A stretch of 64,000 nucleotides of DNA from JBDNJM01 sp041687755 (GTDB lineage: Bacteria; Planctomycetota; UBA1135; GCA-002686595): positions 41,779 through 105,778 of the forward strand of contig JBDNJM010000040.1 of NCBI GenBank assembly GCA_041687755.1, read 5' to 3'. The number at the start of each line of letters is the position of its first letter. Position 1 is the first letter of the stretch. This document shows, piece after piece, positions 24,770-33,454 of the stretch. The translations under genes and the position numbers were made by a program. The notes below the pieces were generated by a model. The model was given only the letters and a program-made list of their open reading frames with translations. It was not told the origin of the DNA and did not search any database.

Positions 24770-26103
24770 ACGCTCCCGACCCGATGTACACGCGCCACCG
24801 CGAACGCCTGCTGGAGCGCCTGCGCGCCGAGGGCATGGCGGCCGTCGTGTTCACCAACACGCCCAAGACCCGCAACCACGACTGCGAGTACCGCTTCCGA
24901 CCGGACAGCGACTTCTGGTGGCTCACGGGCTTCAAGGAGCCCGGCGGCGTGCTCCTGCTGCTGCCGGGTCGCGAGGAGGGCGAGCAGGTCTTCTTCTGCC
25001 GCCCCCGCGTCCAGTCCGAGGAGATCTGGACCGGTCTGCGGATGGGTACGGAGCGCGCGCCCTGCCTGCTGAACATCGATGAAGCACACCCCCTTCAGGA
25101 ACTCTGGGACATGCTGCCCGAGCTGCTCAAGGGCTACGAGAGCATCCTGTACCGCACCGGAGCGGACGAGGATCGCGACCGGCGCATGATCGGCGTCGCG
25201 ACGCAGCTGCGCAACGGTGCCCGCGGCGGCGTGGTCGCCCCGTCCGAGTGGATCGATCCGGTCGGCCTGCTGCACGAGTTGCGCCTGCTCAAGTCCGACG
25301 AAGAGCTGGTGGTGATGCGCAAGGCCGCAGCGGTCGCGTGCGAAGCCCACACCGCTGCGATGGCGGCCGCCGAGCCCGGCAAGAGCGAGTCGCAAATCGA
25401 CGGACTCATCGTCGGCCGGTTCCTCTCCGCCGGCGGCGCCGAGGCGTACAACAACATCGTCGCCGGCGGCGGCAACGCCTGCATCCTGCACTACAACGAG
25501 AACGACGCGCCCCTGGCCGACGGGGACCTGCTGCTGATCGATGCCGGCTGCGAGCTGGCCTGTTACGCCAGCGACATCACGCGCACCTTCCCCGTCAACG
25601 GCACGTTCAGCCCCGAGCAGCGCGCGATCTACGAGCTGGTCCTGAAGGCGGAGAAGGCGGCGATCGCAATCGCCAAGCCGGGCGTGCTCTACACGGACCT
25701 GCACGACACTGCCCTCAGCGTGCTATGCGAGGGGCTCTCGGAGCTCGGGCTGCTGCCCGGCAGCCCCGAAGAAATCCGCGAATCGTCGAGCTACGTGCGC
25801 TTCTTCATGCACAAGACGGGCCACTGGATGGGCCTGGACGTGCACGACTGCGGCGTTTACTTCGTCGAGGGCGAGTCGCGCCCGCTCGAACCCGGCATGG
25901 TCTTCACGGTCGAGCCCGGCCTGTATATCGCGCCCGACGACGAGACGGTCGAAGAGCGCTGGCGCGGGATCGGCGTCCGCATCGAGGACGACATCCTGAT
26001 CACGGCCGACGGCCACGAGAACCTGACGGCCGCCGCCCCCAAAGAGGTCGAGGACGTCGAGGCCGCCTGCCGCGGCGCCCAGCTCCAAACGAGCCGCGCC
26101 TGA
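24766..26103 (+). CDS. pepP: Xaa-Pro aminopeptidase P
   Basis: 445 residues, chosen to start at the ATG overlapping the upstream stop. The N-terminal creatinase-like domain (YRFRPDSDFWWLTGFKEPGG) is followed by the pita-bread metallopeptidase. The two-metal ligands appear in order: D259 in LLIDAGCE, D270 in SDITRTFP, H353 in KTGHWMGLDVHD, E383 in TVEPGLY and E407 in RIEDDI. It removes N-terminal residues preceding proline in the cytoplasm. Length and motifs are normal for PepP. Confidence 0.95.
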   Translation: MNAPDPMYTRHRERLLERLRAEGMAAVVFTNTPKTRNHDCEYRFRPDSDFWWLTGFKEPGGVLLLLPGREEGEQVFFCRPRVQSEEIWTGLRMGTERAPCLLNIDEAHPLQELWDMLPELLKGYESILYRTGADEDRDRRMIGVATQLRNGARGGVVAPSEWIDPVGLLHELRLLKSDEELVVMRKAAAVACEAHTAAMAAAEPGKSESQIDGLIVGRFLSAGGAEAYNNIVAGGGNACILHYNENDAPLADGDLLLIDAGCELACYASDITRTFPVNGTFSPEQRAIYELVLKAEKAAIAIAKPGVLYTDLHDTALSVLCEGLSELGLLPGSPEEIRESSSYVRFFMHKTGHWMGLDVHDCGVYFVEGESRPLEPGMVFTVEPGLYIAPDDETVEERWRGIGVRIEDDILITADGHENLTAAAPKEVEDVEAACRGAQLQTSRA

Positions 26104-26237
26104 CGCTCGAGCGGACGGTGGGGCGGGCTACCGCCCCCCTGCCCGCCCGGTCCCCGCCCGCAACAGACGTCGCCCGCCCCGCCGATTCCGGCTTGGCCTG
26201 CTCGAAATCCAGCCCGCCTTGGCGCGTACAGATCCCC

Positions 26238-27200
26238 ATGGCCTCCTCCCCCAGCGCAACCTTTGTCCCGCGGACCAAGAGCCACCTGGTCCTAGCCGGA
26301 GAGTCGATCCAGGCCGCCTGGCGCTCGATGATGCACCTGCCCCTGGGGCTGGCCAACCCGACCGTGACCGTCTGGCTCCTGCTGATCGTTTTCGCCGGGG
26401 ACATCGGCTCGGAGCTCGAGATCGAGCCGTTCTTCGTGGTGCTCGGCCTGCTCGCGCTGAGCCTCACCGTCGGGGCCCGGGGCGCCGCCGCCCAGAGCCT
26501 CGCCGCCCAGATCCCCGCCCGGATCGTGCGACCGGTCGTCGCCCCCAAGCTCCTGGAACGCATCGGCCTGAAGGAGCACCGGGGCGCCCGCCGCGGCTCC
26601 CCCGAGCCCGCCCCGCCGCCCACCCGCAAGCGGCTCTGGACCCTCTCCGGGGGCTTGTTCCCTGCCGCAGTGGGCCTGCTCGCCCTGCGGCTCGTCCTCA
26701 TGGGCGCGGCCTACGCGCTCCTTATCGCAGGCCCGGTCAGCTTGCTGGACAGCCTCGACTCGAACTTCTGGCAGATCGCCTGGCAGCTGCCGCTCGCGCC
26801 AATCATCCTCCTCGGACTGGGCTACATCCTGGTCGTGGACTGCAGCGTGCACCTCGCCCTGAACAGCCTGGCGGCCAACCGCCGCGGCGCCGGCTCCGCG
26901 ATGCAGCATGCCTGGCGCCTCGCCACCGGAGACGTCCCGAGCATGGCCAAGAGCGCCTCCCTGCATTTGCTCGCGCTAGCGGGCCCCATCCTGGTCGGCC
27001 TGCTGGGCTACGAGACGATCTTCGATCAAGAAGCGATGCCGGCCGCGCTCGTCGCTATCGCATCCGGCGCGTTCCTCTCGAACATCCTCAGCCACTACTG
27101 GGCCCGGGCCTACCAACGCATGGGCGGCATCCACACGGCCCAGCCTGCACGCGTGCGCGGCCGTGGACCGAACCCTGGCGCGCAGTCCCAGTTCGGCTAG
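26238..27200 (+). CDS. Polytopic integral membrane protein of unknown function
   Basis: 320 residues from ATG 26238. There are about five or six hydrophobic segments (for example TVTVWLLLIVFAG, LLALRLVLMGAAYALLIAGP, PLAPIILLGLGYILVVD, LLALAGPILVGLLG), plus a Pro/Arg-rich cytoplasmic-looking loop between helices two and three. The tail PARVRGRGPNPGAQSQF is basic. It follows pepP after 134 bases in the same direction. I do not recognise the family. An envelope function is the only inference. Confidence 0.6.
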   Translation: MASSPSATFVPRTKSHLVLAGESIQAAWRSMMHLPLGLANPTVTVWLLLIVFAGDIGSELEIEPFFVVLGLLALSLTVGARGAAAQSLAAQIPARIVRPVVAPKLLERIGLKEHRGARRGSPEPAPPPTRKRLWTLSGGLFPAAVGLLALRLVLMGAAYALLIAGPVSLLDSLDSNFWQIAWQLPLAPIILLGLGYILVVDCSVHLALNSLAANRRGAGSAMQHAWRLATGDVPSMAKSASLHLLALAGPILVGLLGYETIFDQEAMPAALVAIASGAFLSNILSHYWARAYQRMGGIHTAQPARVRGRGPNPGAQSQFG

Positions 27201-27332
27201 GCCGCCCGCCTCCGACCCGGCGGCGCGGAACTCCAGGCATCCCAACCGCGATCCCAGCGCTCCGCTAGGACAGCGCCGGCGAGCAGCCCGCTAGAAGCGA
27301 ACCGCACGCGCGACCCCGCGTTTGCCTGAGTG

Positions 27333-27579
27333 AAATGGCACTGCCTGAGCGGAGTGCCTCTCAGAGAGTGTGAAACATTGCGCCTGGCGCAATCCGTTCA
27401 TGCTCTGTGCGCTCCAGCGTCGGCAGACGATGGGCCCAAGAACACCTGAGAGGCACTTCGGCCGGGCAACGCCATTTATTCACGGCCTCTCAGCTGCCTT
27501 GGGCCCGTCGCCTGCCCGCGCTGCGGTGTCACGACGCGTGAACCGATTGCGCCAGGGGCAAGGATTCACACCCTGTGAG
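27333..27579. repeat. Hairpin-forming dispersed repeat, double (inverted) copy
   Basis: Two copies of the same intergenic unit face each other. The left part aaatggcactgcctgagcgg... ctctcag matches the reverse complement of ctgagaggcac... gccattt, and the flanking gtgtgaaacattgcgcctgg has a reversed counterpart near 27546-27579. Related copies are at 40741-40873 and 47475-47676. Confidence 0.7.
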
Positions 27580-27607
27580 CGGCGGCCGATCGAAGCCCTC
27601 TACGAGG

Positions 27608-27646
27608 CGCGCGGCGCGTCCCTCTCGTGAAGGGGCGCGCCGCGCG
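27608..27646. terminator. Strong GC hairpin downstream of tRNA-Lys
   Basis: CGCGCGGCGCGTCCC pairs with GGGGCGCGCCGCGCG (one G-U) over a 9-base loop, 8 bases beyond the tRNA-Lys 3' end. Probably the tRNA transcription terminator, though without a U-tract. Confidence 0.55.
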
Positions 27647-27653
27647 TTGAAGG

Positions 27654-27729
27654 TGGTGAGCGCACCAGGGATCGAACCTGGGACCTACTAGTTAAAAGCC
27701 AGTTGCTCTGCCAGCTGAGCTATGCGCCC
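27654..27729 (-). tRNA. tRNA-Lys (UUU)
   Basis: A 76-base cloverleaf on the minus strand: 5' GGGCGCA acceptor, D-arm TAGCTCAGCTGGCAGAGCA, anticodon arm ACTGG-CTTTTAA-CTAGT with anticodon TTT, T-arm CCAGG-TTCGATC-CCTGG and an encoded CCA. Confidence 0.95.
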
Positions 27730-28301
27730 ACCGTGGTCGCAGTCACCTGGACCGCGGTCGAAAAAGATACACAAAGCGCCGCCGGAAGAAAGACCCTGGC
27801 CAGAAAGCTGGAGCACGAATTTCAGGTTGCCCGAGAGGCACTCGCTCCGAGCGTGCCGTCGCCTCGGCCGTGCACACGCTCCGCACCCCTTCGTGAGTCG
27901 GTCTGCCGCCCCTCCATGGCCGCCCACCGAGACCTGACCTCTTCGTCCACCTCGGATCCGGGTGCGCTCCTCCGCGCCCAATGGGCAGCGCGGCCTAGCG
28001 AGCCAGGCCCGACGAACGCGCCGGCCTCATTCCAGGCCGACGGCCCATTCTCGCAAGCACTGTCTCGCCCGCACCCTTTCTACGGACGCCTTGCCCCAGG
28101 CGATGCCCTCCCAGGCGGCGTTCTGTCCCTGCGGCATGCCGCTCTGGAAGCCTGCGAGGAACTCCTAGGTGCGCTCGGTCACCTTTCCCGCCCCAACCCC
28201 TCCAGGCTCCCCCTGCGCACGGAAGAGCGGGCCGAAGTGCCGCAGCACCTCGACCCCCTCTTCGCAGCGCAAAGAGGCGCTCGAACTCCGCCGCTCGGTG
28301 C
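27730..28301. other. 570-base region between tRNA-Lys and frr with no supported gene
   Basis: The long open frame on the plus strand here is the mirror of frr and lacks a protein-like start. No tRNA, repeat family member or clear promoter was recognised. It holds the end of the frr transcript and the tRNA-Lys upstream region. Confidence 0.5.
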
Positions 28302-28859
28302 CTACTCGAGGACTTCCTTGGTCTTCTTCTCTTGGGCCTCGTCGACCTTCTTCTCCCACTCCTTCAGCAGCGACTGGATGTCGTCATGCAGCTTACGGTG
28401 CTCGTCCTCGGTGATCTCGGTCTTCTTCTGCCGAGCGTCCGCGTGCTTGTTCGCTTCGCGCCGGCCGTTGCGCATCGCGACGCGCGCCTCCTCGCAGAGC
28501 TCCTTGACCTTGCCAGCGAATTTCTGGCGCTGGTCGCCCGAGAGCGCCGGAAGGTTGATGCGAATGACCTTGCCGTCGTCGGTCGGACTGGCTCCGAGGT
28601 CGCTCTTCATCAGGGCCTTGCCGACCTCCTTTAGGATCGACGCGTCGAAGGGCTTGATCATGATCACCCGAGCCTCGGGGATCGTGACGGCGGCGAGCTG
28701 GTTGATCGGCGTCGGCGTGCCGTAATAGTCGACGCGAATGTTGTCGACCAGAGTCGAGGACGCCCGCCCCGTGCGGATGCTGCGCAGCATCTCGCCCAGG
28801 TGGTTGAGCGACTTGCCGAAGTGGTCTTCGGCCTCTTGAATCGTGGGGTCTTTGGCCAT
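28302..28859 (-). CDS. frr: Ribosome recycling factor
   Basis: 185 residues, the normal length. The sequence carries RRF hallmarks: SLNHLGEMLRSIRTGRASST, YYGTPTPINQLAAVTIPEAR and a C-terminal three-helix region ending ITEDEHRKLHDDIQSLLKE. RRF dissociates post-termination ribosomes with EF-G. It lies 29 bases downstream of pyrH on the same strand, the order seen in most bacteria. A Lys-rich tail (KKTKEVLE) ends the protein. Confidence 0.97.
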   Translation of the reverse strand: MAKDPTIQEAEDHFGKSLNHLGEMLRSIRTGRASSTLVDNIRVDYYGTPTPINQLAAVTIPEARVIMIKPFDASILKEVGKALMKSDLGASPTDDGKVIRINLPALSGDQRQKFAGKVKELCEEARVAMRNGRREANKHADARQKKTEITEDEHRKLHDDIQSLLKEWEKKVDEAQEKKTKEVLE

Positions 28860-28888
28860 GACGAGGGTGGCTGAGTCTGCAGCGCTGT

Positions 28889-29599
28889 CTAAGCTTGAAT
28901 AAGGGTCCCGATCTTCTCGCCGCGACAGACCTTGGCGATATTTCCGGGGGTGAACATGTCGAACACGATCAGCGCGAGGGACTTCTCCATCGCCAGGCTG
29001 ATCGCCGTGGAATCCATGACCTTGAGGCCCTTCGAGAGGACCTCCATGTGCGTCAGCCGCGGAATGCGGGTCGCGTTGGGGTCCGTCTTGGGGTCGCTCG
29101 TGTAGACGCCGTCGACCTTAGTGGCCTTCAGGATCACCTCGCACTCCAGTTCAGCAGCGCGCAGCGCGGCGGCCGTGTCCGTCGTGAAGAACGGGTTGCC
29201 GGTGCCGGCCGAGAGCACCACGACGCGCCCCTTCTGGAGGTGTCGCATCGCGCGGCGGCGCACGAAGGGCTCAGCGACCTGGCGAATGGTCAAGGCCGAC
29301 ATCAGGCGCGCCTCGATCCCGGCCGATTCGAGCGCTTCGGTCAGCGCCACGCCGTTGATCACCGTGCCCAGCATGCCCATGTAGTCGGCGCTCGTGCGCT
29401 CCGTGCCCATGGAGGCGAACTGGGCGCCGCGCAGGATGTTGCCGCCGCCACACACGAGAGCGATCTCCACGCCGGTGTGGGCCACGTCAGCGACCTCCTT
29501 GGCGATCCGGGCAACGACCTCGGCGTCGAGCCCGTGTCCCGTCACGGGATCACCCAGGGCTTCGCCGGAAAGCTTCAGCAACACGCGTTTGTAGGACAT
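28889..29599 (-). CDS. pyrH: UMP kinase
   Basis: 236 residues from ATG 29599 (MSYKRVLLKLSGEALG). The amino-acid-kinase fold motifs are present: KLSGEALG, VCGGGNILRG, TSADYMGMLGTVINGVALTE, and TDTAAALRAAELECEVILKA. It phosphorylates UMP to UDP. It is the third gene of the rpsB-tsf-pyrH-frr block. A perfect-stem hairpin at 29686-29725 separates it from tsf. Start chosen by homology, since the frame extends upstream without conservation. Confidence 0.97.
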   Translation of the reverse strand: MSYKRVLLKLSGEALGDPVTGHGLDAEVVARIAKEVADVAHTGVEIALVCGGGNILRGAQFASMGTERTSADYMGMLGTVINGVALTEALESAGIEARLMSALTIRQVAEPFVRRRAMRHLQKGRVVVLSAGTGNPFFTTDTAAALRAAELECEVILKATKVDGVYTSDPKTDPNATRIPRLTHMEVLSKGLKVMDSTAISLAMEKSLALIVFDMFTPGNIAKVCRGEKIGTLIQA

Positions 29600-29685
29600 G
29601 GCAGCTCTGAGGATAGCCCTTCCCGGGGCAGCCCCCAAGCTCCGCGGGCGGGAGGAGGGCCATGAATCGGACTCGTGCCTCAAAC

Positions 29686-29725
29686 GAATCGGCCGCAGCC
29701 CCCTCGCGAAGGCTGCGGCCGATTC
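29686..29725. terminator. Perfect 15-bp hairpin between tsf and pyrH
   Basis: GAATCGGCCGCAGCC at 29686-29700 pairs exactly with GGCTGCGGCCGATTC at 29711-29725. It may end the rpsB-tsf transcript or reduce read-through into pyrH. No U-tract follows in either direction. Confidence 0.55.
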
Positions 29726-29783
29726 CGTCGCGGCCTTTCCTCGGATCGAGGAGTGCCGGCCTTAAAGGGGTCGCACCCCTCGG

Positions 29784-30644
29784 TCAGTTGTCTTTGACCG
29801 TGAACATGGCGAAGGCCTTAACCGTGCTGCCTGCACCGAGCTCCGCTTCCAGGATCTTCGAGACCTTTTGCTTGTCGTCGAGCATCCAGCCCTGCTCCAG
29901 CAGGCAGTTCTCCGAGAAGAAACGCTCGAGCTTGCCCGTCACGATCTTCTCCTGGAACTCGGCGGGCTTCTTCTTCACGTCCTCGCTCTCGGCGATCACG
30001 GCGCGCTCGCGCTCCACCGCGTCCGCGGGCACGGCCTCGCGGTTGAGGTACGTGGGCTTGAACACCGAGATGTGCTGGCAAAGCTGCTTGGTGATCGCGG
30101 CCGCCTTGTCGGCGTCGGCGCCGGTCGTGACCGAGGCCAGGGCGCCGATGGTGTTGTTGTGGTGCACGTAGCCGCCGACGAAGCCGCCCGCGTTCTCGAA
30201 GTGCGCCGCACCGCCGATGCCCATGTTCTCACCGAGCTTGCCGATCACCTGACTGAGCCGTTCAGCGACAGTTTGGCCGTCGGCCATCTTGGCGGCGGTG
30301 AAGGCCTCTGCAGCGTCGCCCGCGGGCAACTCCGTGGCCATGGCGGTCGCCGTAAAGTCCTCCATCATCTGCCCAAAGTCGGGCGTGTTGGCGACGAAAT
30401 CGGTTTCGCAGCGCACGGCCACAATCGAGCCCGAGCGGCCATCCGGCCCCAGGGCCAAGGCGACGCGGCCTTCGCTGGTCTCGCGACCGGCCTTCTTGGC
30501 CGCGGTCTTGAGCCCGGCCTTGCGCAGGTGGTCTACCGCGGCGTTTATGTCGCCGGCGGTGGCATCCAGAGCCTTCTTGCAGTCCATCATCGCGGCGCCA
30601 GTCATCTCGCGCAGCTCTCGGACCATCGTGGCGGTGATCGCCAT
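29784..30644 (-). CDS. tsf: Elongation factor Ts
   Basis: 286 residues from ATG 30644. The N-terminal UBA-like domain reads VRELREMTGAAMMDCKKALD, then the conserved VRCETDFVA and the core VGGYVHHNNTIGALASVTTG motifs. The C-terminal part (ERERAVIAESEDVKKKPAEF) is standard. EF-Ts exchanges GDP for GTP on EF-Tu. It lies 247 bases downstream of rpsB, with a hairpin between them. Confidence 0.97.
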   Translation of the reverse strand: MAITATMVRELREMTGAAMMDCKKALDATAGDINAAVDHLRKAGLKTAAKKAGRETSEGRVALALGPDGRSGSIVAVRCETDFVANTPDFGQMMEDFTATAMATELPAGDAAEAFTAAKMADGQTVAERLSQVIGKLGENMGIGGAAHFENAGGFVGGYVHHNNTIGALASVTTGADADKAAAITKQLCQHISVFKPTYLNREAVPADAVERERAVIAESEDVKKKPAEFQEKIVTGKLERFFSENCLLEQGWMLDDKQKVSKILEAELGAGSTVKAFAMFTVKDN

Positions 30645-30745
30645 GGTGCCAGTCCTCTCAAACAGGGGTTCGCGCTCAAGCCGAGCGCGTGGAAGGAATC
30701 GAACGGAACGCGCCGCGAGCAACCGGGCCCGCGGCGGTGGGCGGA

Positions 30746-30766
30746 GGTCCAGGAAGCGCCTGGACC
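30746..30766. terminator. Short hairpin in the rpsB-tsf spacer
   Basis: GGTCCAGG-aagcg-CCTGGACC, a perfect 8-bp stem. It could attenuate read-through between rpsB and tsf. Weak evidence beyond the stem. Confidence 0.35.
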
Positions 30767-30891
30767 ACACTTGCGGCCGCGTCGACGCCCCTAGGCGACG
30801 ACTCGGACGAGCGCGCGCGAGGTGGGACTCCCCTCCTCGCTTCGGCGGCTGCCAACGTCCAGCGGGACGCGAGCAGACACCGCGCGCCGAA

Positions 30892-31905
30892 TCAGGCCTG
30901 GGAGGCCTCGCCCGCAGCGCCTTCCGGCGAATCCACGGGCGGCTTCGGCTCGGCCGCCGCCGGCTGCGCCGCTTCGGGCTCCGCCGGGGTGGCGGCTGCG
31001 GCAGGAGTGACGTCAGCAGCGGGAGCCGCAGCAATGGGAGCCGCAGCAGCGGCGTCGCCAGCAGGAGCCGCAGGAGCCGCAGGAGCCGCAGGAGCCGCAG
31101 GAGCCGCAGGAGCCGCAGCGCCGGGCAGCGGACGCACCGGACGCGTCGGACGCGGCTCACCAGCGGCGATCGCAGCCTCTTCGGCCGCGCGCTCGGCCGG
31201 GTCGACCTGGGCCAGGCTCTCACGTGCGTTCGCCGCGCCCTCCTCGACCGAGGTGACGAGGTTCTCAACGAGCAGGCGCACCGACTTCAGCGCGTCGTCG
31301 TTGCCGGGGATGACGATGTCGATGCCTTCCGGGTTGCAGTCGGTGTCGAGCACGCCGATCACGGCCAGGCCCATCTTCTTAGCCTCGCGCACTGCGTTGT
31401 ACTCGCGGCTCGGGTCCACGATCACCGCGGCGCCGGGGATACCGTTCATCTCGCGGATACCGCCGAGGTTGCGCGTAATCTTGCGCATCTCGCGACGCAG
31501 CGAACTAATCGCCTTTTTGGAGAACTGGTTGATCTTGCCGTCCTCCTCCATCTTCTCAAGTTCCTCGAGCCGACGCAGGCGCGAGCGAATCACGCTGTAG
31601 TTCGTCAGCGTTCCACCGATCCAACGTTCGGTCACGACCGGCATGCCGGTGCGCTCACCCGCTTCGCGGATCACGCCCTTGACCTGGCGCTTCGTGCCGA
31701 CCCAGAGGATCTGCTGGCCTTCGGCGGCCATGTGGTAGAGGAAGTTCCGGGCGCGCAACATCCCGCGCAAGGTCTCGCGCAGGTCGATGATGTGGATGTT
31801 GTTGCGGCGAGCCTGGATGTACGGCTCCATCTTCGGGTTCCAGCGCGAAACGTGGCAACCGAAGTGAACGCCGGACTCGATCAGTTGTTCGACTGAGATT
31901 TGCAT
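30892..31905 (-). CDS. rpsB: 30S ribosomal protein S2 with long Ala/Pro-rich tail
   Basis: 337 residues. The first 240 are a normal S2: MQISVEQLIESGVHFGCHVS, WNPKMEPYIQARRNNIHIID and VIRSRLRRLEELEKMEEDGK. The last 95 are a low-complexity tail rich in Ala and Pro, with an (AAP)n core and ending SPEGAAGEASQA. The tail is coded by a tandem 9-bp repeat at 31061-31114. S2 is assembled late in the 30S subunit, and such tails are variable between species. It heads the conserved tsf-pyrH-frr block. Confidence 0.97.
   Translation of the reverse strand: MQISVEQLIESGVHFGCHVSRWNPKMEPYIQARRNNIHIIDLRETLRGMLRARNFLYHMAAEGQQILWVGTKRQVKGVIREAGERTGMPVVTERWIGGTLTNYSVIRSRLRRLEELEKMEEDGKINQFSKKAISSLRREMRKITRNLGGIREMNGIPGAAVIVDPSREYNAVREAKKMGLAVIGVLDTDCNPEGIDIVIPGNDDALKSVRLLVENLVTSVEEGAANARESLAQVDPAERAAEEAAIAAGEPRPTRPVRPLPGAAAPAAPAAPAAPAAPAAPAGDAAAAAPIAAAPAADVTPAAAATPAEPEAAQPAAAEPKPPVDSPEGAAGEASQA
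31061..31114 (+). repeat. rpsB: Tandem 9-bp repeat in the rpsB tail
   Basis: Six contiguous units of gcaggagcc (plus-strand sense). They encode part of the Ala/Pro tail of S2 and could vary in number by slippage without shifting the frame. Confidence 0.85.
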
Positions 31906-32323
31906 GAGAATCCTGGGAGGGTTCGGACAGCAGTCCGAGGTGGGGGTCGTCGTTGGAGCGCCTGGGCGGCTGCACGGGTCGAGCGCGGCGTGGCGACCTT
32001 GCTTTTTCTGGCAACCGTCCGACCCGCGAATCGCGCCGTGGCGCGCTGGGGTCGGGCAGGGGAGCCCGGATTAAGGCTCCGCAGAAAACCGAGGACCGAC
32101 GGCGGTCCCCTCGAGATCGTTCGCCGCGCGGGTCCTGGGAGCACCCGGCGCGGGGATTTGGGCGGCAAAGCATAGGAACTCTGCTCCCCCAGGCCAAGCC
32201 GGGCCTGGCTCCCGTCTTCGGAGGATCGAAAACTGGACGGGACGGCCGCTGCGGACCGCAACCCGAATTCGCGGACTGGCGAGGGCGGCCAGGGACCGCC
32301 ATCATGCCTGGCCCAAGGTTTGG
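31906..32323. other. Divergent promoter region of rpsB and the GGDEF gene
   Basis: 418 bases without a plausible gene. Must hold the rpsB promoter and leader (minus) and the start of the GGDEF transcript (plus). I could not fix -10/-35 boxes in this GC-rich stretch. Confidence 0.4.
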
Positions 32324-33382
32324 ATGAAGACTCGACTCGAAATGCCCGGCTCTGGAGGCGGCCCCCGCCCCGTAGCCCAGCCGGCCCCCGCCGCTCCCGC
32401 GGGCGGACCGGCTCACCAAAGCCCCGCCGCAGCCCCGCTCCGTGCCAGCCACCTGATCCTGGTGTGCGACCACCGCGGGGCGCGCCTGGCTGAGAAATTG
32501 CATCCGCTGGAGCTGGAGGGCTGCCGCACGCGGATCAGCAGAAGCCTGCGGCAGAGCCTGGAAGCCCTCGCCCAGGAGCGGCCGGCGGTGCTGGTCCTTG
32601 CCCCCATGGGCCCCGAAGGCGGCGCCGAGATCGAAGCCCTCCACCGCACCCGGGCGCGCCTCGGCGACGTCCCCCTGCTGATCGTCCAGGGTCCCGCCGG
32701 CCCCGCCCCCCTGCTCGGAAGCCTGCGGCGCATCGGCGCCCAGGGCTGGGACATGATCCAGCCCGACGCCTCCTTGGACGAATTCGCGATGCGCATCGCG
32801 CGGCTGCTCGAAGATCGCCGGCGCATCGCCGAAATGCGCGAACTGCGCCACCGGGCGAGCCACGACGACCGCACCGACCTCTTGCGCCCGCGCGCGTTCC
32901 AGGCGCGCCTGAGCGAGCACGTCTCGGCGGCCGGTCGCCACGGCCTCGACCTCGCCCTGGTCCTGATCGACCTCGACCAGTTCGGGCGCATCAACAAGGA
33001 GCACGACCACACGGTCGGCGACGCGCTCATCGCGCGAGTCGGAGAGGTCGTGCGCAAGACCTTGCGCACGGAAGACATCGCCGGACGGCTGGGGGGCGAC
33101 GAGTTCGCGGTGCTTCTGCCCTACACCCGCTACCCCGCGGCCTCGAACGTCGTTGAGCGCCTGTGCGCAGAGATCCACAAGCTGGCGGGCCGCTTCGGCG
33201 GCACCGGCGAGTTCATCCATGTCTCGGCCTCCCTCGGGTACGAGACGTTCAGCGGCAAGGACCTCAAGTCTGTGGCCGTGCTGCGCACGAACGCGGAGCG
33301 CGCTCTGCGCGCGGCCAAGACGGCGGGCGGCAACCGCGCGCTCTACTTCCGCGCGCTGGAGCCGTCGGCGACGACCGGCTGA
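32324..33382 (+). CDS. GGDEF-domain diguanylate cyclase with degenerate receiver-like N-terminus
   Basis: 352 residues. After a Pro/Ala-rich leader, residues 43-165 (HLILVCDHRGARLAEKLHPL to EFAMRIARLLED) resemble a receiver fold, but the phosphoacceptor pattern is not clear. A GGDEF domain follows (about 185-345) with active site GGDEF at 257-261. RTED at 248-251 fits the RxxD inhibitory site five residues upstream. It should make cyclic di-GMP and be product-inhibited. It is divergent from rpsB. Confidence 0.9.
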   Translation: MKTRLEMPGSGGGPRPVAQPAPAAPAGGPAHQSPAAAPLRASHLILVCDHRGARLAEKLHPLELEGCRTRISRSLRQSLEALAQERPAVLVLAPMGPEGGAEIEALHRTRARLGDVPLLIVQGPAGPAPLLGSLRRIGAQGWDMIQPDASLDEFAMRIARLLEDRRRIAEMRELRHRASHDDRTDLLRPRAFQARLSEHVSAAGRHGLDLALVLIDLDQFGRINKEHDHTVGDALIARVGEVVRKTLRTEDIAGRLGGDEFAVLLPYTRYPAASNVVERLCAEIHKLAGRFGGTGEFIHVSASLGYETFSGKDLKSVAVLRTNAERALRAAKTAGGNRALYFRALEPSATTG

Positions 33383-33454
33383 ACCGCCGATCAAAGCGGC
33401 TCGGCAGCTGCATCGAGTCGCGCCGAAGAGCAGCTGGCGCGGGACGGACTCCGA

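Larger units (their letters stand above)
27201..27653. other. Intergenic region holding a hairpin repeat element and a GC hairpin
   Basis: No gene. It contains the repeat at 27333-27579 and a perfect-stem hairpin at 27608-27646. The weak frames here are translations of the repeat. Confidence 0.6.

Noticed and set aside
27703..28725. Long plus-strand open frame over the frr region
   Set aside because: It is mostly antisense to frr and Ser/Arg-rich, the usual shadow of a high-GC gene.
31061..31114. CRISPR-like array of short repeats
   Set aside because: Units are 9 bp without spacers and lie in the rpsB coding sequence.
30289..31896. 535-codon plus-strand frame over tsf and rpsB
   Set aside because: Entirely antisense to two well-conserved genes. 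Its Arg/Ser composition has no protein-like pattern.
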